From the NCBI RefSeq assembly GCF_003286415.2, contig NZ_CP043450.1:1178001-1242000 (forward strand): 64,000 bases of DNA, written 5' to 3'. Numbering within the stretch: position 1 is the stretch's first letter; every line of letters starts with the position of its first letter. Source of the stretch: Mucilaginibacter rubeus (lineage in GTDB: Bacteria > Bacteroidota > Bacteroidia > Sphingobacteriales > Sphingobacteriaceae). Shown in pieces: positions 45,204-52,447 of the stretch. The notes under the pieces were generated by a model. The model did no database searches. It saw nothing but the letters and a program-made list of their open reading frames with translations, and had not been told where the DNA came from. The position numbers were made by a program, and so were the translations under genes.

Positions 45204-46073
45204 CTAAAACGCAAACCCACCAAGCTCCACCACTGCCGAGTCGCAGATGTAGGTTGGTACAATGCCGGTTGAGGTAATGCGGTTTTCGGCGTCTTTGGCC
45301 TGGGTATTTCCGGATAGTACCAATACAGTATCTAACCCGAATTTATTACCGCCCAGGATATCAGTTTGCAGGGTATCGCCAACCATTACAATATCCTTTT
45401 TGCTGATAGCACGGCGTTCACGAAGCAGGTCATAAGCAAACATGAACATCTGTGAATCTGGTTTACCGAAACGGATAAAGGCCTTGCCCACAATTTTTTC
45501 GATCATGCTGGCCAAACCACCAATAGCTATGGATACGTCATGCTTAGTTAAGGGGTAAGCCTGGTCTGTATTAGCCACAATAGCCGGGATGGTGCGCTTC
45601 CGCATCAGGTTAACCGATTTGTTCAGGTCGCGGCCCCAGTCAAAGCCTTCGTCATCTAAAAATACCAGCGCGTTAACCCTGTCGATATTGCTTTCATTCA
45701 CTTCGCTGATCGGTAGTGTATGCAGACCCGAGCTATCAATATAATGGGCAGAATCGGGCGTGCCAAGGTAAGCCACAATGCCATCATTTACCTTCAGGTC
45801 AAGATACTCTTTGGTAAGCATTCCCGACGAGATGATCCTGTCGGGAGTTATGGCCATTAAACCTTTACTTGTATAGGATTCGGCCAGCTGCACCGGGCTT
45901 CTTGATGCATCATTAGTTACTATGTAGTACTCCTTGCCTTGTTCCTGTAGATAAGCAAAAGTGTTTTCAATACCAGGAAGCAGGCCACCATAATTTTTCA
46001 GAACCCCAAAAGCATCAAAAAAAACAACTTCGTATTTATCAATTATGGATTTAAAGCTGTCTATTCTGGTCAT
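45204..46073 (-). CDS. HAD-superfamily class IIA protein (NagD-like) with atypical catalytic motif
   Basis: This 289-aa protein shows the class IIA HAD pattern: VVFFDAFGVLKNY (D20), YIVTNDASRS (motif II), a C2 cap, FIRFGKPDSQMF (motif III) and VMVGDTLQTDILGGNKFG (motif IV). The second aspartate of DxD is replaced by Phe22, so the usual general acid is missing; related HAD-IIA proteins with DAFG or DxWG exist. Sugar-phosphate or nucleotide phosphatase activity is the family default and is unproven here. Confidence 0.82.
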   Translation of the reverse strand: MTRIDSFKSIIDKYEVVFFDAFGVLKNYGGLLPGIENTFAYLQEQGKEYYIVTNDASRSPVQLAESYTSKGLMAITPDRIISSGMLTKEYLDLKVNDGIVAYLGTPDSAHYIDSSGLHTLPISEVNESNIDRVNALVFLDDEGFDWGRDLNKSVNLMRKRTIPAIVANTDQAYPLTKHDVSIAIGGLASMIEKIVGKAFIRFGKPDSQMFMFAYDLLRERRAISKKDIVMVGDTLQTDILGGNKFGLDTVLVLSGNTQAKDAENRITSTGIVPTYICDSAVVELGGFAF

Positions 46074-46125
46074 GCTTGTCTGTTTTTAGGGTTCTGCAAT
46101 AAAATGAGCCCGAAAGATAGCTAAC

Positions 46126-47163
46126 CTATTTTAATTTTAAAGCCTCAATGATTTTTTCAGCATCAAAATCCCTGTCCACAGATGGTAAATAGATATCAAA
46201 TGCTTCAGCCTGTAGTTTTTTGGCGTATTGTTCGTTAAAAAAGTGCTTGCCGTCTTTAATTACATAATTCAGGATAAAAAAGCGGTAAGCTTCCTTCAAA
46301 AACCTTATCTCATCTGCAGTCAGCGGGTTTACCTTGTGGTATTCCTTCAAAAACATGATAAAACGGTCTTCCATCATGGTGTTGATCACATAACTGAACA
46401 CGGTACGGTCGCCAATATCAGATACTACGCGGCTAAAGAAATAGAAATCAAGCAGGCGGTAACTCATCCTGAACCAGTCATAATCCCAGCGCGAGTACAG
46501 TTCCAGGTTTGGCGTTACCGAAAAATTGCCGATGTTCCAATCGATAAATACGGGGATGATCTCAAATGAGCTCATGTTGTATTTAGAGCGGTTCTTCAGG
46601 AAAGTTTCGCAATGATATTTCAGGAAATCGGCCTGCATGCCGGTGCCAAACTGTTTAGGATCAGCCTCAATTTGCTGTAATAATGCCGAAATATCGGTAC
46701 GTAAAGTTTTTGATGATTTAGGCAATACATTTTTCACCCTTGAACAGGCCTTGTGAAATTTACCCACCTGTTGACCAAGTTTTTTAATATGGTTTTCTTC
46801 CAACCGGCGCGGAAGACGCTGTAATATGCGTGTAGGATTATAAAATACCACCCAGGCGTCGGTTTTACCATGTTTATGATGATAAATGTATACCCGGTTG
46901 TTTTTTTGTAAAGAACGTGCCAGGAAGTTCTCAAACGGATAAAGCAGGTTAATTGCCAGTGTTTGGATAATGCGGTGGTCTTCTTTAAAGTGCTCAAATA
47001 TGCCAAAGTATGATAGTTTGGCTATGATTATATCGTCGTCGTCGAACGTAATACGGTACACATGATTGGTTGAAACCATGGCGCTGATATCTTCAATATC
47101 GCGGATAGTTTTTGACGCGTCATACCCCTCCCAGGCCTTGCGGATAATAAAAGAATAGTCCAT
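46126..47163 (-). CDS. Aminoglycoside-phosphotransferase-like (kinase fold) protein
   Basis: This 345-aa protein has a protein-kinase-like/APH layout: an N-lobe strand block with lysine (NHVYRITFDDDDIIIAKLSYFG), the degenerate catalytic loop IPVFIDWNIGNFSV (normally HxDxxxxN) and the Mg block SRWDYDWFRMSYRLLDFYFF. The catalytic Asp is in FIDWNIGN. Small-molecule kinases of this fold phosphorylate sugars, choline or antibiotics; substrate unknown. The genes on both sides are unrelated. Confidence 0.65.
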   Translation of the reverse strand: MDYSFIIRKAWEGYDASKTIRDIEDISAMVSTNHVYRITFDDDDIIIAKLSYFGIFEHFKEDHRIIQTLAINLLYPFENFLARSLQKNNRVYIYHHKHGKTDAWVVFYNPTRILQRLPRRLEENHIKKLGQQVGKFHKACSRVKNVLPKSSKTLRTDISALLQQIEADPKQFGTGMQADFLKYHCETFLKNRSKYNMSSFEIIPVFIDWNIGNFSVTPNLELYSRWDYDWFRMSYRLLDFYFFSRVVSDIGDRTVFSYVINTMMEDRFIMFLKEYHKVNPLTADEIRFLKEAYRFFILNYVIKDGKHFFNEQYAKKLQAEAFDIYLPSVDRDFDAEKIIEALKLK

Positions 47164-47268
47164 TTGTATATATCTGCCGGCAAAGTTACGCCAATGGCAG
47201 CATTCGGTTTATAATTAAGGGTACAAATATATTATAATTTGTTTGTTGGGGACTATACAATTAAAAGC

Positions 47269-47348
47269 GTCATTGCGAGGTACGAAGCAATCGCATGCTA
47301 TACAGGGCCGCTTTGCTCCCGTGCGATTGCTTCGTTCCTCGCAATGAC
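47269..47348. repeat. Dispersed long palindrome (GTCATTGCGAG family), copy 4
   Basis: Starts GTCATTGCGAGGTACGAAGC and ends with CGTTCCTCGCAATGAC, 12 nt after the stop of the minus-strand gene at 47361; the smallest and one of the most regular copies. Confidence 0.88.
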
Positions 47349-47360
47349 ATGAAAAAGAAG

Positions 47361-48719
47361 TCAGATAATCTCAAAATACCTTTTCAATTCCCAATCAGTT
47401 ACGCTTTTGGCAAACTGGCGGTATTCCCACAGGCGGGTTTGGGTGAAGTGGTCAACAAAGCCTTCGCCGAAAAGCTCTTTGGCAATATCTGAGTTTTGCA
47501 TGGCTGTTGCGGCCGCGTGAAGGTTAGGCCAAAGTACACCATTGCGTTTATCCTGGTAGCCGTTGCCTACGGTTGGCTCAATATTTAATTCCAGTTTGTT
47601 TTTAATACCATACAGGCCTGATGCCAGTGCCGCGGCCATAGCCAGGTATGGGTTGGTATCCGATCCCGGGATGCGGGTTTCCAGGCGGGTATAGTTTTCG
47701 GTGGTGTTAATGATCCGGATGGCTGTAGTACGGTTTTCAACACCCCATGTAATAGTAGTGGGGGCCCAGGCGCCTTCTACAAGGCGTTTGTAGCTGTTAA
47801 TGGTTGGCGCATACATAGGCAGTAAATGAGGCATGCAATAAAGCTGACCGGCAAGATATTGCTTATGCAGATCGCTCATTTTATTTACATCATTAGCATC
47901 GTAAAACAGGTTTTTTGATTGGTCGGCAGTCCACAGGCTTTGATGGATGTGACCGCTGCAGCCTGGCAGGGTTTCTGTCCACTTAGCCATAAACGACGCC
48001 ATAATGCCGTGTTTATAGGCAATCTCCTTAACTGCGGTTTTAAATAGGGTCGCCTTATCAGCGGCAACTAAAACTTCGTCATGCAATATAGCTGCTTCGT
48101 ATACCCCCGGACCGGTTTCGGTATGCAGACCTTCTATCGGGATATTGAATTTGGTAAGCAGGTTAAACAGGTCGTAGTAAAAGTCGCTGTTTTCGGATGT
48201 GCGCAGTATCGAATAACCGAACATGCCGGGTGTAAGCGGTTCAATGTTGGTGAATTTTTTATCGGCAAGGGTTTGCGGAGTCTCTTTAAAATTAAACCAT
48301 TCAAATTCCTGTGCAAACTCGGCGTGGTAACCCATGTCGTTACATTGCTTCTTGATGTGTTTGAGCAAACTGCGTGGGCATGCCGGCAGGTCATCGCCAT
48401 CGGGCTTGCTGAAATCGGCTAAAAAAAACGGGATATCATCCTGCCACGGCACATTACGAAGCGTTGAAAGATCAATGCGGCAAAGTTTATCAGGATAACC
48501 GCTTTGCCAGCCTGTTAGCTGTACATTATCATAGCAAACATCGTTGCTGTCCCATCCAAAAACAACATCGCAAAAACCGTAACCGCTCTGTAACCCATCA
48601 ATAAACTTTTTTGGGTGGATAACCTTACCCCGCAAAATGCCATCAATATCGGCAAATGCGAATTTTATTTTCTGGATGTTATTCTGTTCAATATATGCTT
48701 TGATCTGTTCTGCGTTCAT
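47361..48719 (-). CDS. Glutamine synthetase-family ligase (GlnA-like, not the main GS)
   Basis: The start at 48719 (MNAEQIKAYIEQNN...) gives 452 aa; a longer frame to 48752 lacks support. GS-fold blocks are FAFADIDGILRGK (N-terminal beta-grasp), EFAQEFEWFNF (metal Glu), GCSGHIHQSLW, RLVEGAWAPTTITWGVENRTTAIRI and ETRIPGSDTNPYLAMAAALASG. The family includes gamma-glutamylpolyamine synthetases (PuuA) and other amide ligases. Since a canonical GSII lies at 51102-52112, this one likely ligates glutamate to another amine. The divergent neighbour at 48838 is a gamma-glutamylcyclotransferase-like gene, which fits gamma-glutamyl chemistry. Confidence 0.82.
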   Translation of the reverse strand: MNAEQIKAYIEQNNIQKIKFAFADIDGILRGKVIHPKKFIDGLQSGYGFCDVVFGWDSNDVCYDNVQLTGWQSGYPDKLCRIDLSTLRNVPWQDDIPFFLADFSKPDGDDLPACPRSLLKHIKKQCNDMGYHAEFAQEFEWFNFKETPQTLADKKFTNIEPLTPGMFGYSILRTSENSDFYYDLFNLLTKFNIPIEGLHTETGPGVYEAAILHDEVLVAADKATLFKTAVKEIAYKHGIMASFMAKWTETLPGCSGHIHQSLWTADQSKNLFYDANDVNKMSDLHKQYLAGQLYCMPHLLPMYAPTINSYKRLVEGAWAPTTITWGVENRTTAIRIINTTENYTRLETRIPGSDTNPYLAMAAALASGLYGIKNKLELNIEPTVGNGYQDKRNGVLWPNLHAAATAMQNSDIAKELFGEGFVDHFTQTRLWEYRQFAKSVTDWELKRYFEII

Positions 48720-48815
48720 GGTGTAAAAGTATGGCCGGTTAAGGTATGGCAAGATAGCTATTATGGCTTAAACTATAAAAAAATAGCCTTTACGCGTTTA
48801 ATACGCAATTGCTTT

Positions 48816-48823
48816 TACCTTTG
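48816..48823 (+). promoter_or_regulatory. Candidate -7 box (TACCTTTG) of the cyclotransferase-like gene
   Basis: Exact TAnnTTTG, 14 nt before the ATG at 48838. The -33 region (about 48792-48796) contains TTTA rather than TTTG. Confidence 0.5.
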
Positions 48824-48837
48824 TTTGAGCTATTTAT

Positions 48838-49254
48838 ATGGAAATAACAAATCGGTTTTTATTTGTTTACGGCACATTGCTGCAGCCCGGTAACGAGTTT
48901 GCAGATTACCTGAATAAACATTGTAAATTTATAAACAAAGGTAAGGTCAACGGTCGGCTTTATGATATTGGGGAATACCCTGGTGCGGTGATTAATAATG
49001 CAGAAGCTCTTTTTATCCACGGCGGTATTTTTATGATGGATGAACCGGAAGTTATATTAAATATAATTGACGATTACGAGGGGATAGGAGAGGCCTATGA
49101 CCATCCACAGGAGTATACAAGAGAACTGGTTAATATTCTCACTGTTAACGGTGCCGAAAATTGCTGGATGTATCTTTACAACTTGCCTGTAAGCACATAT
49201 CGCCAAATAATCAGCGGCGATTATATGCTATACTTAAACAATGCCGCCAAATAA
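48838..49254 (+). CDS. Gamma-glutamylcyclotransferase-like protein (AIG2/GGCT family)
   Basis: This 138-aa protein has the family's FVYGTLLQPG loop at residues 8-17, GRLYDIGEYPGAV and the catalytic glutamate in DDYEGI, followed by WMYLYN. GGCT-type enzymes release 5-oxoproline from gamma-glutamyl amines or dipeptides. It is divergent from the GS-family gene and 12 nt upstream of the Crp-type regulator. The exact substrate is not readable. Confidence 0.82.
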   Translation: MEITNRFLFVYGTLLQPGNEFADYLNKHCKFINKGKVNGRLYDIGEYPGAVINNAEALFIHGGIFMMDEPEVILNIIDDYEGIGEAYDHPQEYTRELVNILTVNGAENCWMYLYNLPVSTYRQIISGDYMLYLNNAAK

Positions 49255-49266
49255 TCATTAAACAAA

Positions 49267-49851
49267 ATGTTTTTCCATTTTAAAGATAGATTTCCGAAGT
49301 TAAATGCCTATTGGGACAAATACCTGCCATTTCAAAAACGGGTAGAAGCCCCGGCTAAAACTGTTTTACTTGAGGAAGGCAAAATATCCCAGCACTATAT
49401 CTTTATTGAAAAAGGCTGTGTACGCACTTTTTTTAATAATAACGGAGATGATAAAACAGTGCAGTTTTTCTTTGAGAATGAAGGGTTAAGCTCTTTTGAT
49501 AGTTTTATAAATAATGTGCCAAGCACATTCACCATCGAAACTATCGAACCTTCGGTTATTTATCTGCTGCCTAAGCAACACGTTCTTCGTTTAATGGACG
49601 AGTTGAGCCATGAGCCCGACTTCGCCCAAATGATATTGCAAATGACAGCCCGACGGCAGATGCACTACATTAATGAGTTTGTTTCTATTATTCGCGATAC
49701 TCCTGAGCAGCGTTATCAACTACTTTTGAGCGAGCGGCCGCACATTGTTCAGCGGGTACCCCAGCATTATATTGCCTCATATCTTGGAGTAAGCAAAGTG
49801 CATTTGAGTCGTATAAAAAGTAAGCTTGCAAAAGGTAAACCGCATTTCTGA
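49267..49851 (+). CDS. Crp/Fnr-family transcriptional regulator
   Basis: This 194-aa protein has a cyclic-nucleotide-binding-like beta barrel (about 20-115; LLEEGKISQHYIFIEKGCVRTFF) without obvious cAMP ligands and a C-terminal HTH (YIASYLGVSKVHLSRIKSKL). No cysteine cluster for iron-sulfur binding is present, so it is not a classical FNR. It lies 12 nt after the cyclotransferase-like gene. A perfect palindrome directly after its stop may be its binding site. Confidence 0.9.
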   Translation: MFFHFKDRFPKLNAYWDKYLPFQKRVEAPAKTVLLEEGKISQHYIFIEKGCVRTFFNNNGDDKTVQFFFENEGLSSFDSFINNVPSTFTIETIEPSVIYLLPKQHVLRLMDELSHEPDFAQMILQMTARRQMHYINEFVSIIRDTPEQRYQLLLSERPHIVQRVPQHYIASYLGVSKVHLSRIKSKLAKGKPHF

Positions 49852-49855
49852 ACTT

Positions 49856-49871
49856 GATAACATATGTTATC
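49856..49871. promoter_or_regulatory. 16-bp perfect palindrome GATAACATATGTTATC, candidate operator
   Basis: Self-complementary over all 16 bases. It lies between the regulator stop (49851) and the next gene's -7 box (49894), so it reaches the -33 region, a typical place for a Crp-type site. Confidence 0.6.
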
Positions 49872-49893
49872 GTTCTGGCGCTGTAGGCCGGGC

Positions 49894-49901
49894 TAATTTT
49901 G
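49894..49901 (+). promoter_or_regulatory. Candidate -7 box (TAATTTTG) of the MDR gene
   Basis: Exact TAnnTTTG about 20 nt before the ATG at 49921, 22 nt after the palindrome. Confidence 0.55.
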
Positions 49902-49920
49902 TGTTATTAAAAAAAATAGC

Positions 49921-50892
49921 ATGAAAGCAGCAGTAATGTATCAACAGGGAGGGTTACCTCAATATACAGATTTCCCGGAACCGGCGGTTCAAAATAACGA
50001 TGAAATATTAATAAGCGTAAAGGCGGTAGCACTTAAGCATTTTGACAAAGTAAGAGCTTCCGGCAATCATTATTCGAGCGACGCGCCCGTTACAAGCGGC
50101 CAGGTAATTGGCGGCGATGGTGTTTGTGTCCTGGACGATGGTACAAGAGTTTATGGTGTAGGGGTAAGTGGTATGCTTGCCGAAAAAGCAACTATTCACA
50201 AAAGCAGGATAGTGAAATTGCCTGATGAACTGGATGATATTACAGCAGCAGCCCTGCCTAACGCCGTAATTGGCGCTGCTATGGGGTTCAAATTTAAAGC
50301 TGATATTCAGCCGGGCGATGTGGTTCTTATTAATGGAGCAACCGGGTTTACCGGGCGTGTTGCGGTGCAGATAGCAAAGCACTATGGCGCGAAAAAGATA
50401 ATTGCGACCGGCAGAAACCAGCAATCATTGAATGAATTACTATCCCTTGGGGCTGATGAAACAATTCAGGTAATACAGGATGATGAAAGTTTTAAAAGTC
50501 GGATCAGTGCAATACATTCAGAAACTCCTATTGATATTATTGTTGATTACCTGTGGGGGCATACAGCCGAAATGATACTGGGCTGTATAAAAGGAGATGG
50601 CTCATTTACCAATAAAATAAGATACGTATCTGTTGGTGGCATGTCGGGAGATCTTATACAGTTATCGGCTGCCAACCTCAGGAGTGTTGATCTTCAATTA
50701 ACTGGGTCGGGACTTGGTGCCTGGTCAAAAGCACAGGTAGGCGAACTGTTTACTGAGATTTTGCCGGAGATGTTCGTGCTTGCCGCCGGAGGTAAGTTGA
50801 AAGTTGATACTATCGCGGTTAAATTGGCGGATATAGCCGAACTGTGGGAGCAGGACGTATTTGGCGGGCAACGCCTCGTTGTAACAATCTAA
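49921..50892 (+). CDS. Zinc-free medium-chain dehydrogenase/reductase, quinone-oxidoreductase-like
   Basis: This 323-aa protein has the MDR N-terminal GroES-like part (residues 25-110) and a Rossmann domain with VVLINGATGFTGRVAVQIAKHYGAKKIIATGR (about 136-165). It lacks the zinc-binding cysteines and histidine of alcohol dehydrogenases, so it is of the quinone reductase or enoyl reductase type using NADPH. The adjacent Crp-type regulator and palindrome suggest inducible control, perhaps by electrophile or redox stress; this is inference. Confidence 0.87.
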   Translation: MKAAVMYQQGGLPQYTDFPEPAVQNNDEILISVKAVALKHFDKVRASGNHYSSDAPVTSGQVIGGDGVCVLDDGTRVYGVGVSGMLAEKATIHKSRIVKLPDELDDITAAALPNAVIGAAMGFKFKADIQPGDVVLINGATGFTGRVAVQIAKHYGAKKIIATGRNQQSLNELLSLGADETIQVIQDDESFKSRISAIHSETPIDIIVDYLWGHTAEMILGCIKGDGSFTNKIRYVSVGGMSGDLIQLSAANLRSVDLQLTGSGLGAWSKAQVGELFTEILPEMFVLAAGGKLKVDTIAVKLADIAELWEQDVFGGQRLVVTI

Positions 50893-50919
50893 GAAACTTT
50901 TTGAAAATATATAAAAGCC

Positions 50920-51012
50920 GTCATTGCGAGGCACGAAGCAATCCCCAATAGACAGAGGAGCTATACAAGGCTGCCCTGTAAAGTTCGCGATTGCTTCGTA
51001 CCTCGCAATGAC
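50920..51012. repeat. Dispersed long palindrome (GTCATTGCGAG family), copy 5
   Basis: Starts GTCATTGCGAGGCACGAAGC and ends GCTTCGTACCTCGCAATGAC, between two convergent genes. Confidence 0.88.
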
Positions 51013-51046
51013 GGGTGGAATAGCAATTTTATTTATAAATAAAAAA

Positions 51047-51072
51047 TCCCCCGGTTTATTAAAACCGGGGGA
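51047..51072 (-). terminator. Terminator of the GSII gene
   Basis: An 11-bp perfect stem TCCCCCGGTTT (51047-51057) with its complement at 51062-51072, followed on the minus strand by TTTTTTATTTATA. Confidence 0.9.
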
Positions 51073-51101
51073 TAAAACAAATAACTATTTTATTCAGGGC
51101 A

Positions 51102-52112
51102 TTAAAGCTTAGCTGATTTTACAGTTTTGATGATAACTGCAGCAACTTTATATGGATCAGCAGCTGAGTTAGGACGACGATCTTCCAGGTAACCGCTCCA
51201 GTTATGATCTACTGCATAAAGAGGGATACGGATAGAAGCACCGCGGTCAGATACACCATAGCTAAAGTCATGGATAGAAGCGGTTTCGTGTTTACCGGTT
51301 AAACGCTGATCGTTGTCAGCACCGTAAACTGCGATACACTCAGCAACAGCAGGACGGAAAGACTCGCAGATAGCTGTGAAAATTTCTTTGCTGTTTGCAG
51401 TACGTAAAGTAGTATTTGAGAAGTTAGCGTGCATACCAGAACCGTTCCAGTCTAATTGACCAAGCGGTTTGCAATGCCAGTTAATAGCAACTCCGTATTT
51501 TTCACCAATTCTTTCTAATAAATAACGTGCAACCCAGATCTGGTCACCAGCTTCTTTAGCGCCTTTAGCGAAGATCTGGAATTCCCACTGACCTGCAGCA
51601 ACCTCAGCGTTGATACCTTCAACGTTTAGGCCTGCTTCTAAACACGCGTCTAAGTGCTCTTCAACGATTTCGCGACCGAAAGCGTTTTTAGCGCCTACTG
51701 AACAGTAGTAAGGGCCTTGTGGAGCTGGGTAGCCGGCAGCCGGGAAACCAAGCGGTTTGCTGGTTGATGGATCCCACAGGAAGTACTCCTGCTCAAAACC
51801 AAACCAGAAATCGTTATCATCATCAGCGATGGTAGCACGACCGTTTGATTCGTGTGGTTTACCGTCAGCACTTAATACTTCGCACATTACTAAGTAAGCG
51901 CTTTTTCTTTGTGGATCAGGAACAACAAAAACTGGCTTTAAGATACAATCTGATGAACCACCTGGTGCCTGCTCAGTTGAAGAACCATCAAAGCTCCAGT
52001 TATCTAAATCTTCTACTTTGCCGCTAAATTCTTTAACGATTTTTGTTTTGCTACGCAGGCTTTGTGTTGGTTTATAGCCATCAAGCCAAATGTACTCGAG
52101 TTTTGTTGCCAT
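51102..52112 (-). CDS. glnA: Glutamine synthetase, eukaryotic-type (GSII)
   Basis: This 336-aa protein is short, as GSII enzymes are. It has WSFDGSSTEQAPGGSSDCILKPV, the metal block FGFEQEYFLWD, NAEVAAGQWEFQI, HCKPLGQLDWNGSGMHANFS and the C-terminal RGASIRIP and GYLEDRRPNSAADPYKV. It makes glutamine from glutamate, ammonia and ATP. GSII is common in eukaryotes and in several Bacteroidota and actinobacteria; GSI and GSIII dominate elsewhere. The 335-nt upstream gap should hold its regulation. Confidence 0.96.
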   Translation of the reverse strand: MATKLEYIWLDGYKPTQSLRSKTKIVKEFSGKVEDLDNWSFDGSSTEQAPGGSSDCILKPVFVVPDPQRKSAYLVMCEVLSADGKPHESNGRATIADDDNDFWFGFEQEYFLWDPSTSKPLGFPAAGYPAPQGPYYCSVGAKNAFGREIVEEHLDACLEAGLNVEGINAEVAAGQWEFQIFAKGAKEAGDQIWVARYLLERIGEKYGVAINWHCKPLGQLDWNGSGMHANFSNTTLRTANSKEIFTAICESFRPAVAECIAVYGADNDQRLTGKHETASIHDFSYGVSDRGASIRIPLYAVDHNWSGYLEDRRPNSAADPYKVAAVIIKTVKSAKL

Positions 52113-52447
52113 TTTTTAATTAATTTGTAAAGTTGGGGTTCTAATTATAGTTTTTGTATTAATCTCAATAATTATTAAGGCGAATTTAAATTATTTTTAC
52201 AAAAATCATTACAAATGTTAAGAAATTTTACATTTTTTTTCAATAACATGTTAATTATGGCCGGAAACACGTAAAAAAGAAACCTCAAAACTGCATTTTT
52301 AACAATTTCATATTTTTAGAAATAAATTGAGGGTGTTTTTTGACAATAACGTAAATTTGAATGCAGAGCCGTACAGCCGGGGCATTTGTTAAACAGGTTA
52401 ACTTGCTGCGGATGATTAAGTTATGGAAATTTTATTGTCGCCTGAGT
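52113..52447 (-). other. AT-rich region upstream of glnA
   Basis: 335 nt between the glnA start and the stop of the sensor-like gene at 52448. No exact TAnnTTTG box on the minus strand and no strong palindrome were found. It must hold the glnA promoter; nothing further is recognised. Confidence 0.4.

Noticed and set aside
47361..48719. Annotation as the main glutamine synthetase
   Set aside because: A canonical GSII lies at 51102-52112, and the motifs here are those of the GlnA-like/PuuA ligase group.
24917..51012. GTCATTGCGAG palindromes as CRISPR or as simple terminators
   Set aside because: They are dispersed single copies without spacers, and most lack a T tract; better described as REP-like elements.
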